From the NCBI RefSeq assembly GCF_000741285.1, contig NZ_JGZE01000001.1, forward strand, positions 186,001-250,000: a DNA stretch of 64,000 nt, given 5' to 3'. This DNA comes from Bifidobacterium mongoliense DSM 21395 (lineage in GTDB: Bacteria > Actinomycetota > Actinomycetes > Actinomycetales > Bifidobacteriaceae). Positions within the stretch are counted from its first letter, which is position 1, and each line of letters opens with the position of its first letter. Under the pieces are notes generated by a model. That model worked only from the letters and a program-made list of their open reading frames with translations. It did no database searches and was not told the DNA's origin. The position numbers and the translations under genes are program-made. Below are positions 1 through 8,365 of the stretch, in pieces.

Positions 1-146
1 GCTTCTAACATTTATCCTGGTATTTCTCGGGTTGAACATACTGGCGATGCGAAAATACCGTCGGATCTGAGAACATCCCCCAGCACTGGGCGGTGACACG
101 GCTCCGAACCATACCGCATATCTCAAATGCTTCTCAGGGGGAATTG

Positions 147-838
147 ATGGACAACAGCAGTTCGGTCGAGGACATGTTCATGCAGACCTTGCACTCCTCC
201 GACCTCTCCGCAAAGCAGAAAGCCGTGCTGCAAGCCAGCCTGACCCTTTTCTCCGACAAAGGGTACGACCGCACCACAACACAGGAAATCGCGGAGCTGG
301 CGCACGTCTCCCAGGGAACCGTCTATAAGAGATTCGCCACCAAGCATGACATCCTCGAAGCCCTCATCACTCCATTCATCGACGAAATCATCCCTCGGAT
401 GGCCATTGAATTCACCAACACCGTGCATGCCCAACAACTTCCGGACTTCAATGATTACCTGAGTTTCGTGGTTCGGGATCGTCTCGAGTTGGTGGTGACC
501 AATAGAAAGCTCGTTCGTATTCTCCTAGCAGGGGCGTTCAACAATCAATCGGAGGCCGAAGCGTTGCTGGCCAGAATCTCTGAGTCCCTCCGGGGAGTCG
601 AGAAGCAATTCACCGCGATTTTCTCCCGTTATCAGCGCAATGGGCAGCTCGTGAACTGGCCGGTCTCGCAAATCATCAGGTATACAGCGGCGGCAATTAT
701 CAGCCATGCCCTTCCCGTGGTGCTTACAGCGGATTGCCGCGACCCCGATGAGGCGCTCGCCCATCAATCGACCTGGATCTGTCGACGAGACAAATCGTGG
801 CTTTTCTCCGACACGGTCTCTCCCCCGTATCTGCATAG
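147..838 (+). pseudogene. TetR/AcrR family transcriptional regulator, frameshifted near its C-terminus
   Basis: One-component DNA-binding repressor. The helix-turn-helix lies at about residues 22-70 (core AELAHVSQGTVYKRF) and is followed by an all-helical ligand-binding half. ATG 147 is chosen because an AGGGGG ribosome site lies about 6 bases upstream. The frame is intact to about codon 206. The expected tail (QIDLDLSTRQIVAFL to SPVSA, stop TAG 836-838) then reads in another frame, as if one A were missing from an AAA run near 765-767. Read without correction the frame runs antisense through the next gene to 1643, which is not credible. The restored length of 230 residues is normal for the family. 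No target gene is visible; the downstream gene is convergent. Family assignment is firm; the cause of the shift is open. Confidence 0.8.
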
Positions 839-911
839 GCCAATCCACTGCCATCTGAGCTGTAGGCGTTGCCCCTATCCCGGTAGAGCCTCGAGCTCAA
901 CATCACCACGC

Positions 912-1484
912 TCACGCAACCAGTTCAGCGCCAGCCGCAGCCATCTCCTTGAGGGCCGCCCGCGACGAGTCGGGCGCCACTCCCGCCACGAGATCACGCA
1001 GCACACGCACCGAGAAGCCGAGTTTCAGTGCGTCGAGTACCGAGGCCCGCACGCAGTAGTCGGTGGCGATGCCCGCCACGTCGACGGCATCGACGCCCGC
1101 CCGGTGCAGCAGCTGTTCGACGGTGGCGCCATCCTCGGCGGTGCCCTCGAAGAGGGAATACGCGGGCACCCCCTGCCCCTTGAAGATCTGATTGGTGACG
1201 GCCCGCGTATGGAACCCCGGATCATATTGGGCACCGTGGGTGCCGGCCACGCAGTGCACGGGCCAGGTATGCACGAAGTCGGGGGCGCCGTGGGCGAAGT
1301 GTCCGCCGTTGTCGGAGTCGGCATCATGCCAATCGCGCGAAGCGATCACCGCCGCGTAATCTCCCGCATGGTCGGCGAGGAACCGGGTGATGCCCTCGGC
1401 GACGGCATGGCCGCCGGTAACGCCGAGCGCACCGCCCTCCGTGAAGTCGTTCTGTACGTCGATGATAAGCAATGCTCGAGTCAT
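912..1484 (-). CDS. pncA: Nicotinamidase (isochorismatase-like fold)
   Basis: Hydrolyses nicotinamide to nicotinate and ammonia for NAD salvage in the cytoplasm. The 190-residue protein has the PncA catalytic triad: Asp9 (LIIDVQNDF), Lys102 (IFKGQG) and Cys144 (GIATDYCVRAS). Metal-site residues are visible in SRDWHDADSDNGGHF (Asp51, His53, His62). The start MTRALLIID matches the normal family N-terminus, so longer upstream readings are rejected. The gene is convergent with the TetR gene and divergent from the threonine aldolase gene, with 167 bases between the two starts. Pyrazinamidase side activity is typical of the family but is inferred here. Confidence 0.93.
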   Translation of the reverse strand: MTRALLIIDVQNDFTEGGALGVTGGHAVAEGITRFLADHAGDYAAVIASRDWHDADSDNGGHFAHGAPDFVHTWPVHCVAGTHGAQYDPGFHTRAVTNQIFKGQGVPAYSLFEGTAEDGATVEQLLHRAGVDAVDVAGIATDYCVRASVLDALKLGFSVRVLRDLVAGVAPDSSRAALKEMAAAGAELVA

Positions 1485-1651
1485 GGCCCCATTATAGGGA
1501 ACGCGTATATCGGGCGCTCGCACGGCAACGGCGTAACGAACCCGACGCACCGGACCGTGGTATATATGACGGCAGTACCCATAACGATCACCCACACAGC
1601 AATCACGTACACACCGGTCGCAACACAGCGATCCCATATATAAGGATTGTC

Positions 1652-2677
1652 ATGCTCTCATTCGTCAACGATTACAGCGAAGGCGCTCACCCGGCCATTC
1701 TGCGACGCCTCTCGGAAACCAACATGGAGCAGCTGCCCGGCTACGGTTCGGACCACTACTGCGCGAGCGCGAAAGACAGGATTCGCAAGGCCTGCGGTAC
1801 ACCCGACGCGGACGTATGGTTCCTGGTCGGGGGCACCCAGACCAACCAGAACATCCTCGATGCGGTCGCCCCGCCCTATGCGGGCATCCTGTGCGCCGAC
1901 AACGGCCACATCAACGTCCACGAGGCGGGGGCCATCGAATCCACCGGACGCAAGGTGCTCGCGATCCCCGGCCACGACGGCAAGCTCTCGGCGGCCGACG
2001 TGAGCCGTTGGTGCGAGGGGTTCTTCGCCGACGCCAACCATGAGCATATGGTCTGCCCCGGCGCCGTCTATATTTCGCATCCGACGGAATACGGCACCCT
2101 GTATTCGGCGGCCGAACTCGAAGAGCTCTCCAAGGTCTGCAGGGAATACCATCTGCCGCTCGTGCTCGATGGCGCGAGGCTGGGGTATGGGCTCACGGCC
2201 CCGGATGCGGACCCCGACCTGGCCGACATCGCCCGCCTCACCGACGTGTTCACCATCGGCGGCACCAAGGTGGGGGCGCTGTTCGGCGAGGCGGTGGTCT
2301 TCACGCACACGCCCGCCCCGAAGCATTTCCTGACCATGATCAAACGCCGCGGCGCGCTGCTGGCCAAAGGTTGGCTGCTCGGCCTGCAATTCGACACCCT
2401 GTTCACCGACGACCTGTACCTCTCGATCTCCCACCACGCGAACGAGGAGGCGGGCAAGATCCGGGCGGCGCTGAAGGCCAAGGGCTATCGGTTGGCCAAT
2501 GAGGCGAGCACGAACCAGATCCTGGTGACGATGGACCACGCGACCATCGATCGGCTCTCCCACCAGGTGGGCATGGGCTTCATGCTGCGCGTCGACGATG
2601 ATCATGATGTGATGCGCATCTGCACCAGTTGGGCCACCACCGACGAGCACACGGATCAACTCATCGCCCTGCTCTAG
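1652..2677 (+). CDS. Low-specificity L-threonine aldolase (PLP-dependent beta-eliminating lyase family)
   Basis: Cleaves L-threonine or allo-threonine to glycine and acetaldehyde, giving glycine for one-carbon and purine metabolism. The protein has 341 residues with a fold-type I PLP layout: the cofactor-stacking histidine region NVHEAGAIE (about 88-96), LDGARLG with the pyridine-binding Asp (about 172-178), and the Schiff-base lysine Lys206 in TIGGTKVGAL. ATG 1652 is preceded by AAGGA at 1643 with good spacing. It lies upstream of purT and purC on the same strand but separated by 213 bases, so co-transcription is uncertain. Confidence 0.88.
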   Translation: MLSFVNDYSEGAHPAILRRLSETNMEQLPGYGSDHYCASAKDRIRKACGTPDADVWFLVGGTQTNQNILDAVAPPYAGILCADNGHINVHEAGAIESTGRKVLAIPGHDGKLSAADVSRWCEGFFADANHEHMVCPGAVYISHPTEYGTLYSAAELEELSKVCREYHLPLVLDGARLGYGLTAPDADPDLADIARLTDVFTIGGTKVGALFGEAVVFTHTPAPKHFLTMIKRRGALLAKGWLLGLQFDTLFTDDLYLSISHHANEEAGKIRAALKAKGYRLANEASTNQILVTMDHATIDRLSHQVGMGFMLRVDDDHDVMRICTSWATTDEHTDQLIALL

Positions 2678-2701
2678 CGGCGCCCGCTTGCGAGTACGCC
2701 C

Positions 2702-2796
2702 TGCTGAGCGACACTCTGTTGCAATCGAGTCGGTTGGCTGTATTACGGGCCACGATGAGCGGTCACATCTTGCTGAGCGGCGCTTTGTCGCAATGG
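2702..2796 (+). repeat. Imperfect 26-bp direct repeat upstream of purT
   Basis: Two copies of TGCTGAGCGRCRCTYTGTYG-CAATSG lie at 2702-2727 and 2771-2796, 69 bases apart, agreeing at 21 of 26 positions. The stretch between carries TATTAC, a possible -10 element. The copies sit in the 213-base gap before purT. They could be a paired protein-binding site or an old duplication; function is not known. Confidence 0.5.
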
Positions 2797-2890
2797 CGCC
2801 TCATATGACAACAGGAGCCCTTGGCGCCATAGTCGGACACAAGGCCAAGGCACCGGATCCTGAGTAGTGCCTCGATGGCACAATGGTGGT

Positions 2891-4273
2891 ATGACCACTT
2901 CGCCCTTGTCATCGCAGCCCGAATCCACTCTTCCCTCCACCTCCTCCCCCGGTTCGACCCCTGCCCACGACTCGGCCTCTTCGACCCGTATGAACGGGGC
3001 CGTACCCTCCCATGCGTTGGGCACGCCGTTGGGTCAGCGCCGAACCCGCGTGCTGTTGCTCGGCGCCGGGGAACTGGGCCGGGAGGTCACCATCGCGCTC
3101 ATGCGCCTCGGTGCGTGGGTGTGCGCGGCGGACAGTTACGAAGGCGCACCCGCGGCGCAGCTCTCCCACGAGCACGTCGTGCTCGACATGAGCCAGCCCG
3201 ATCTGCTCGACGAACTCATCGCGCGCATCAAGCCCGACATCATCATTCCCGAGGTCGAGGCCATCGCCACGTCCGAACTGGCCAAGGCGGCCACCGCCGG
3301 CATCCAGGTGGTGCCCAGCTCCGGCATCGCCGCCATCTGCATGGACCGCGAGCGCCTGCGCGTCTTCGCTCATGAACGGCTGGGTCTGCCCACCACCCCG
3401 TACCGGTTCGCCGGATCCCTCGCCGAGCTGCGCGAGGGTGCCGAGACCGTCGGGTACCCCTGCGTCGTCAAGCCGATCATGAGCTCGTCGGGGCACGGTC
3501 AATCCGTCGTGCGATCACCCGAACTGCTCGAAGCCGCTTGGACCGAGGCGCAGACCGGCCGTCGTGCCGCACACGGCGGTGAGGTCTCACGTGTGATCGT
3601 CGAAGCCTTGGCCCCGTTGGCCTACGAACTGACGGTGCTCACCGTATGCTCGTCCGCGGGCGTCGTCACCTGCTCCCCCATCGGCCAGGTGCAGGACCAC
3701 GGCGATTATCGTGAATCCTGGCAACCCGCCGCGATCGACGACAAGACGCTGGAAACGTGCCGAGACATCGCTCGGGATGTGGTGCTCGGCATGCGCGACG
3801 AAGCAGGCCGGTCCGGCGAACTCGGATGGGGCGTCTTCGGTGTGGAGCTCTTCGAGCTCACCGACGGCAGCGTGTTGTTCAACGAAGTATCCCCCCGTCC
3901 GCACGACACCGGCATGGTGACGATGGCCTCGCAGCGCCTGAGCGAATTCGACCTGCACGCCCGTGCCGTGCTTGGACTGCCCGTCACCGACGGTCATACC
4001 TCCCTCATCCTGCAACCGGGAGAGGTGGCGGCGAGCCACGCCATCGTCGTGCAGGGTGAAGGAGAGGTCGTGTTCACCGTTGTCGAACGCGCGCTTGCCG
4101 AGCCCGGCACCGATCTGCGCATCTTCAACAAGCCGGCCGTCCACGGTCACCGGCGCATGGCGGTTGCCCTGGCCGTGGGCGCTGATGTCGCCGACGCCCG
4201 GAACCGGGCCGGCCGGGTCGCCGATGCGCTGGATATCGATGTCGACCCGCCGACCGTCGCATCATCGAAGTGA
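2891..4273 (+). CDS. purT: Formate-dependent phosphoribosylglycinamide formyltransferase (GAR transformylase 2)
   Basis: ATP-grasp enzyme converting GAR to formyl-GAR with formate and ATP, step 3 of purine synthesis. The PurT core starts near LGTPLGQRRTRVLLLGAGEL and shows the family motifs PIMSSSGHGQS (ATP-grasp loop), GWGVFGVELF and NEVSPRPHDTGMVT (metal and substrate site). The protein has 460 residues from ATG 2891, against about 390 in E. coli, because of a Ser/Pro/Thr-rich N-terminal extension of roughly 40 residues. ATG 2990 would give the normal length but has no ribosome site. ATG 2891 has a CACAAT hexamer six bases upstream and could be leaderless. It precedes purC and purL on the same strand. 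Confidence 0.88.
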   Translation: MTTSPLSSQPESTLPSTSSPGSTPAHDSASSTRMNGAVPSHALGTPLGQRRTRVLLLGAGELGREVTIALMRLGAWVCAADSYEGAPAAQLSHEHVVLDMSQPDLLDELIARIKPDIIIPEVEAIATSELAKAATAGIQVVPSSGIAAICMDRERLRVFAHERLGLPTTPYRFAGSLAELREGAETVGYPCVVKPIMSSSGHGQSVVRSPELLEAAWTEAQTGRRAAHGGEVSRVIVEALAPLAYELTVLTVCSSAGVVTCSPIGQVQDHGDYRESWQPAAIDDKTLETCRDIARDVVLGMRDEAGRSGELGWGVFGVELFELTDGSVLFNEVSPRPHDTGMVTMASQRLSEFDLHARAVLGLPVTDGHTSLILQPGEVAASHAIVVQGEGEVVFTVVERALAEPGTDLRIFNKPAVHGHRRMAVALAVGADVADARNRAGRVADALDIDVDPPTVASSK

Positions 4274-4461
4274 TGCACACTGCGCGGTGACCTACCCGAC
4301 GCTGCCCTCGCCGCACCCGAGCCGCATGGGACACCGTGCGCGACCCGTCACCGCGCGCCACCTGTCGTCGCCGCCGTCAATCCAATGTAACCCGTGGTTG
4401 TTATCCTAAGCACGTAGTTCACCCCCGAATTCCATCTCTGTGTTGCACAGGAAGGCGATCG

Positions 4462-5214
4462 ATGGAGAAACTGGAACAGCTCTACAAGGGCAAGGCCAAG
4501 AAGATGTACGCAACCGATGATCCGGATGTGCTCTGGGTCGAATACATGAATCAGGCCACCGCCGGCAACGGCGCCAAGAAGGCCCAGATCGAAGGCAAGG
4601 GTGCGCTGAACAACCGCATCACCTCACTCGTCTTCGAATTGCTCAAGGCGCGTGGCGTCGACAGTCATTTCATCAAGCGCCTCTCGGACACCGAGCAGCT
4701 CGTGCGCAAGATGACGATGTTCCCGCTCGAGATCATCATGCGCAACGTCGCGGCCGGATCGTTCGCGGCGCGTTACGGCATCAAGGAAGGCACCCCGCTG
4801 GCCAACCCCATCCTGGAGTTCTGCCTCAAGTCCGACCCGCTCAACGATCCGTTCATCAACGACGACGGCATCCTGGCGCTCAAACTCGCCGACCGCGAGG
4901 CCCTCGACGAGATCTCCCGCCAGGCCCGGGCCGTCAACGACGCCCTGCTCGACATCTTCGCCGCCATCGACGTCGAGCTCGTCGACTTCAAGATCGAGGA
5001 GGGCCGCACCAGCGGCGGCCGTATCCTGCTCGCCGACGAGATCACCCCGGACACCTGCCGCCTGTGGGATAAGAAGGACCACAGCGGTACGGTCGAGCAC
5101 CTCGACAAGGATCTGTTCCGACGTGATCTGGGCAGCATCATCCCGGCCTACGAGGAGATTCACACCCGCCTCCTCAGTCTCGCCAAACACGAGGGACTGG
5201 CCACCATCGAATAA
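4462..5214 (+). CDS. purC: Phosphoribosylaminoimidazole-succinocarboxamide synthase (SAICAR synthetase)
   Basis: Joins CAIR and aspartate using ATP, step 8 of purine synthesis. The 250-residue protein is full length and shows the N-terminal YKGKAKKMY phosphate loop, the [14 protein letters not shown] substrate motif (about residues 93-106) and [12 protein letters not shown] with the [12 protein letters not shown] motif near 170-200. AGGAAGG at 4448-4454 sets ATG 4462. It is followed by a strong 15-bp hairpin before purL, so transcription into purL may be attenuated. Confidence 0.96.
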   Translation: MEKLEQLYKGKAKKMYATDDPDVLWVEYMNQATAGNGAKKAQIEGKGALNNRITSLVFELLKARGVDSHFIKRLSDTEQLVRKMTMFPLEIIMRNVAAGSFAARYGIKEGTPLANPILEFCLKSDPLNDPFINDDGILALKLADREALDEISRQARAVNDALLDIFAAIDVELVDFKIEEGRTSGGRILLADEITPDTCRLWDKKDHSGTVEHLDKDLFRRDLGSIIPAYEEIHTRLLSLAKHEGLATIE

Positions 5215-5220
5215 CCGTAT

Positions 5221-5255
5221 GACGCCCGCATCCACCACCCGTGGATGCGGGCGTC
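5221..5255 (+). terminator. Hairpin between purC and purL
   Basis: A perfect 15-bp stem (5221-5235 with 5241-5255, GACGCCCGCATCCAC and its complement) closes a 5-base loop. No U-run follows, so it may act as a weak terminator, attenuator or mRNA-stabilising 3' end for purC rather than a full stop. Confidence 0.6.
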
Positions 5256-5403
5256 GTCATGTGGCCCAGGCTTTCCGCACCTCTCGGTCATTCCCTCGTG
5301 CGTCCCCTCCCCTTTTTCCTCACCGTTCGTCACACACACCCTTCGTCACACACACAGTGCGCTCCAGGTGGATTCACCGGGCGTCAACCAGGTAGGAGCA
5401 ACA

Positions 5404-6702
5404 GTGGTCTTCCGCATCTATGTCGAGAAACGACCGGGATTCGACATCCAGGCCGAGCAGCTACGCACCGAACTCACGGACATCCTGGGCGTCACATCCC
5501 TCACCGGGTTGCGCATGCTCAACCGGTACGACGTCGAAGGCATCGACGATCGGCTCTTCGCCGCCGCCACGCCCACGGTGTTCAGCGAGCCGCCCGTCGA
5601 CCTGACCTACGAGACCCTGCCCGCCGACGACGGGGCCACGGTGTTCGCTGTGGAGTACCTGCCCGGGCAGTTCGACCAGCGCGCGGATTCGGCGAGCGAA
5701 TGCATCCAACTCATCTCGCAGGGTGAGCGGCCCGCCGTGCGCACCGCCACGGTCTACATGCTTCGCGGCGCGCTCAGCGCATCGGATGTCGAGTCGATCA
5801 AACGCTACGTGATCAACCCGGTGGAGGCCCGAGAGGCCTCACTCAAGTCGGTCACCACCCTGCACACCACGGCTCCCACACCATCGGACGTGGAGGTGCT
5901 CACCGATTTCACGGCACTGGATGACGCAGGTCTGTCGCGGCTGATCAAGGAGCGGGGTCTGGCGATGGATCTGGCCGACGCCCGGTTCTGCCAGCGCCAC
6001 TTCACGGATGAGGGACGCGAGCCCACCATCACCGAAATCAAAGTGATCGACACCTATTGGTCAGACCATTGCCGCCACACGACCTTCGGCACCGAACTCG
6101 ACGAGGTCGCCATCGACGACGCGGCTGTGCGCGAGGCGTTCGACCGCTATCTGGCGATGCGGCGCGAACTCGGCCGCGAGAACCGGCCCGTATGCCTGAT
6201 GGACATGGCCACGATCGGCGCCAAATGGCTGGCATCCAAGGGACGGCTGACCGGACTGGACGAATCCGAGGAGATCAACGCCTGCACGGTCAAGATCACG
6301 GTCGACGTGGACGGCCACGACGAGGACTGGCTCTTCCTGTTCAAGAACGAGACGCACAACCACCCCACCGAGATCGAACCCTTCGGCGGCGCCGCGACCT
6401 GCATCGGCGGCTGCATCCGCGACCCCCTCTCGGGCCGTTCCTATGTCTATCAGGCCATGCGCGTCACCGGCGCGGGCGACCCCACGGTGCCGGTCGACAC
6501 GACGCTCGAGGGCAAGCTCCCCCAGCGCAAGATCGTCACCACCGCCGCGCAGGGATACTCCTCCTACGGCAACCAGATCGGGCTGGCCACCGGTGAGGTC
6601 CATGAGATCTATCATCCCGGTTACGTCGCCAAGCGCATGGAGGTGGGCGCGGTCGTGGCCGCGACGCCCGCCGACCACGTGCGCCGGATGCCGGTCATAT
6701 GA
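5404..6702 (+). pseudogene. purL: Phosphoribosylformylglycinamidine synthase, truncated after its first third
   Basis: Large-type FGAM synthase (FGAR amidation, step 4 of purine synthesis) normally has about 1,200-1,300 residues. Here only 432 remain: the PurS-like N-terminal domain (VVFRIYVEKRPGFDIQAE), the linker with DTYWSDHCRHTTF and the first part of the first ATP-binding domain (NETHNHPTEIEPFGGAATC, RVTGAGDP). Homology ends at HPGYVAKRMEVGAVV...ADHVRR, about base 6687, followed by a foreign MPVI tail and stop TGA 6700-6702. The second half of the synthase and the whole glutaminase domain are absent. GTG 5404 is set by AGGTAGGAG. The remnant cannot be active by itself. A genomic deletion or a mis-joined assembly would both explain it. 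Confidence 0.85.
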
Positions 6703-6708
6703 TATGAC
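6694..6708. repeat. Short palindrome at the purL break point
   Basis: GTCATATGATATGAC has two perfect 7-base arms around a central G and spans the purL stop codon, immediately after PurL homology ends. It may mark a recombination join or be an operator for greA; no partner copy was found in the window. Confidence 0.4.
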
Positions 6709-6806
6709 GGTGTTCGACGTCGGGCATGACGACGCGAATATGGTAATGGGGCGGCGTCGGCGCGATATGTGCCGGCGTTGCGTTGGATAAGGTCAGGGAG
6801 GCATGT

Positions 6807-7286
6807 ATGGCCGAGGAGAAGACGATCCTGCTGACGCAGGAGGCATACGACAAGATGAAGGGCGAGCTCGCGCATCGTGAGGGGGAGTACCGCGACGAGA
6901 TCACCGAGCGCATCGCGACGGCGCGTGCGGAGGGTGATCTGTCCGAAAACGGCGGCTATCAGGCCGCGCGCGAGGAGCAGGGCAAGAACGAGGGGCGCAT
7001 CAACGAGCTCATCGTGAAACTGCGCAACGCCAAGATCCTCAAGGCGCCCGACGCCGGCACCGTGGGCAACGGGTCGCTCGTGACGCTGGACCTCGCGGGC
7101 CGTGAGATGGTGTACGTGCTGGGATCCAGGGATTTGACCGTGGCGACCGACCACGATGTCATCAGTCCCGAGTCGCCGATTGGATCGGCGATCATGGGCG
7201 CCAAGACGGGCGACGTGGTGAGTTATCACGCTCCCAATGGCCGTGAGATCAAGGTTACGGTCAAGGACGCGCGTCCCTTGCAGTAG
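6807..7286 (+). CDS. greA: Transcription elongation factor GreA
   Basis: Stimulates transcript cleavage by backtracked RNA polymerase. The 159-residue protein shows the N-terminal antiparallel coiled coil (LLTQEAYDKMKGEL...ITERIATARAEGDLSENGGYQAAREEQ) with the acidic tip residues, and a C-terminal FKBP-like domain ending in SYHAPNGREIKVTV. AGGGAGG at 6795-6801 fixes the start, overriding an upstream in-frame ATG. It follows the purL remnant and ends at a strong terminator. Confidence 0.95.
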   Translation: MAEEKTILLTQEAYDKMKGELAHREGEYRDEITERIATARAEGDLSENGGYQAAREEQGKNEGRINELIVKLRNAKILKAPDAGTVGNGSLVTLDLAGREMVYVLGSRDLTVATDHDVISPESPIGSAIMGAKTGDVVSYHAPNGREIKVTVKDARPLQ

Positions 7287-7312
7287 GGGATGTGGGTCGT
7301 ACGCAGTGATGG

Positions 7313-7351
7313 GGCGGGGTCGTATGCGATTGGGCATACGACCCCGCCTTT
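7313..7351 (+). terminator. Rho-independent terminator of greA
   Basis: A perfect 15-bp GC-rich stem (7313-7327 with 7334-7348) closes a 6-base loop and is followed by TTT. It lies between convergent greA and the hemolysin III gene. Confidence 0.8.
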
Positions 7352-7358
7352 CTATCGC

Positions 7359-8240
7359 TCAGGCGAGCGCCCACAGATTGACGATGACCATGTAGATGGC
7401 GACCATGTGGCAGGCGTACCCCGCCACCGTGCCCAGATGGAAGATCTCGTGGAATCCGAAGACCTTCGGCCATGGATCGGGCGTGCGGGTCGCGTAGACG
7501 ATGGCCCCCAGAATGTAGCATGCGCCACCGGCGGCGATCAGCGTGACCACGGTGGGGCCGGCGGCGGGGGAGTCCCAGAAGAGCTTCATGAATCCCAGTC
7601 CGGACACGCCGAAGATGATGTAGACGAGCACGACGAGCCAGCGCGGGGCGTTGATCCAGATCACGTGGATGATGAGCGCCACCAGGGTGCAGGACCACAT
7701 GCCGACGATGATGGAGGTGCTCCAGAACGGTGACAGGGCGAAGGATACGGGCGTGTAGGTGCCGGCGATCAGCAGGAAGATGTTGGCATGGTCGATTCGA
7801 CGCAGCACGTCGGTGACCGTGGGGGACCAGTCGCCCAGATGGTAGGCCGCGGAATTCCCGAAGAGGATAAGCGAGCAGGTCATGAATACGGCGCAGGCCC
7901 ATTTGAGACCGGTACCGTGCGCCAGACAGATGAGCACGATGCCCGCGGCCAGCGCCAAAGGCGTCGCCACGGCGTGTATCCATCCCCGCAGCAAGGGCTT
8001 CGGCCGGCCGTGGACGTCAAGGCGTACGCGGTGCTTCTGGCCGAGCTCAACGAGTCGTGCCTTGGTTTCGCCTGTGGCGATCAGCGCGGAGGCTCGTCGT
8101 TCGGCCCGGCGGCGGATGATGTCCGCCTTGTTCCGGGCACGCGCCCGGACGAGGGCGGCCTCGGCCTGGCGTGCGTGCAGACGTGTCTGTTCGACATCCT
8201 CCTGAATTTCGGATTGCCTGATCTCGTCGGTGTCGTGCAT
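7359..8240 (-). CDS. Hemolysin III family (YqfA/PAQR-like) membrane protein
   Basis: Seven-helix integral membrane protein of the HlyIII/PAQR superfamily. The protein has 293 residues: a basic, coiled-coil-like cytoplasmic N-terminus of about 90 residues (EDVEQTRLHARQAEAALVRARAR) and seven membrane segments. Family metal-site patterns are visible: NSAAYHLGDWSP, RRIDHANIFLLIAGTYTP, and HEIFHLGTVAGYACHMVAI near the end. ATG 8240 follows GAGAGGA. The extended N-terminus is unusual for the family. Actual haemolysis is not implied; the molecular role is unclear. Confidence 0.85.
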   Translation of the reverse strand: MHDTDEIRQSEIQEDVEQTRLHARQAEAALVRARARNKADIIRRRAERRASALIATGETKARLVELGQKHRVRLDVHGRPKPLLRGWIHAVATPLALAAGIVLICLAHGTGLKWACAVFMTCSLILFGNSAAYHLGDWSPTVTDVLRRIDHANIFLLIAGTYTPVSFALSPFWSTSIIVGMWSCTLVALIIHVIWINAPRWLVVLVYIIFGVSGLGFMKLFWDSPAAGPTVVTLIAAGGACYILGAIVYATRTPDPWPKVFGFHEIFHLGTVAGYACHMVAIYMVIVNLWALA

Positions 8241-8266
8241 ATGAGCGGTCCTCTCAAGCCTACGCA

Positions 8267-8281
8267 AACGTAACTTACGTT
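8267..8281. promoter_or_regulatory. Palindromic operator candidate between hemolysin III and pdtaS
   Basis: AACGTAACTTACGTT is a perfect 7-1-7 palindrome 27 bases upstream of the hemolysin III start, with a partial repeat ATCGTAAC next to it. The geometry suits a dimeric regulator of the leftward gene. The cognate regulator is unknown. Confidence 0.55.
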
Positions 8282-8365
8282 ATCGTAACATAATCCTCTG
8301 CCATGCGTATGCGGGAATGTTCACAGGGCCGCATGGCGAGCGTCACCCTGCGTATGATGGTGGTC

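Noticed and set aside
1..146. Upstream gene end or promoter at the left edge
   Set aside because: No convincing open frame or element beyond the TetR ribosome site could be supported.
839..1643. Continuation of the TetR reading frame to 499 codons
   Set aside because: It lies antisense to the clearly real nicotinamidase gene and has no family pattern; the native TetR tail is in another frame.
5404..6702. Small-type PurL or PurS as a natural short gene
   Set aside because: The segment aligns in order with the N-terminal third of the large enzyme and stops inside a domain, so it is a truncation.
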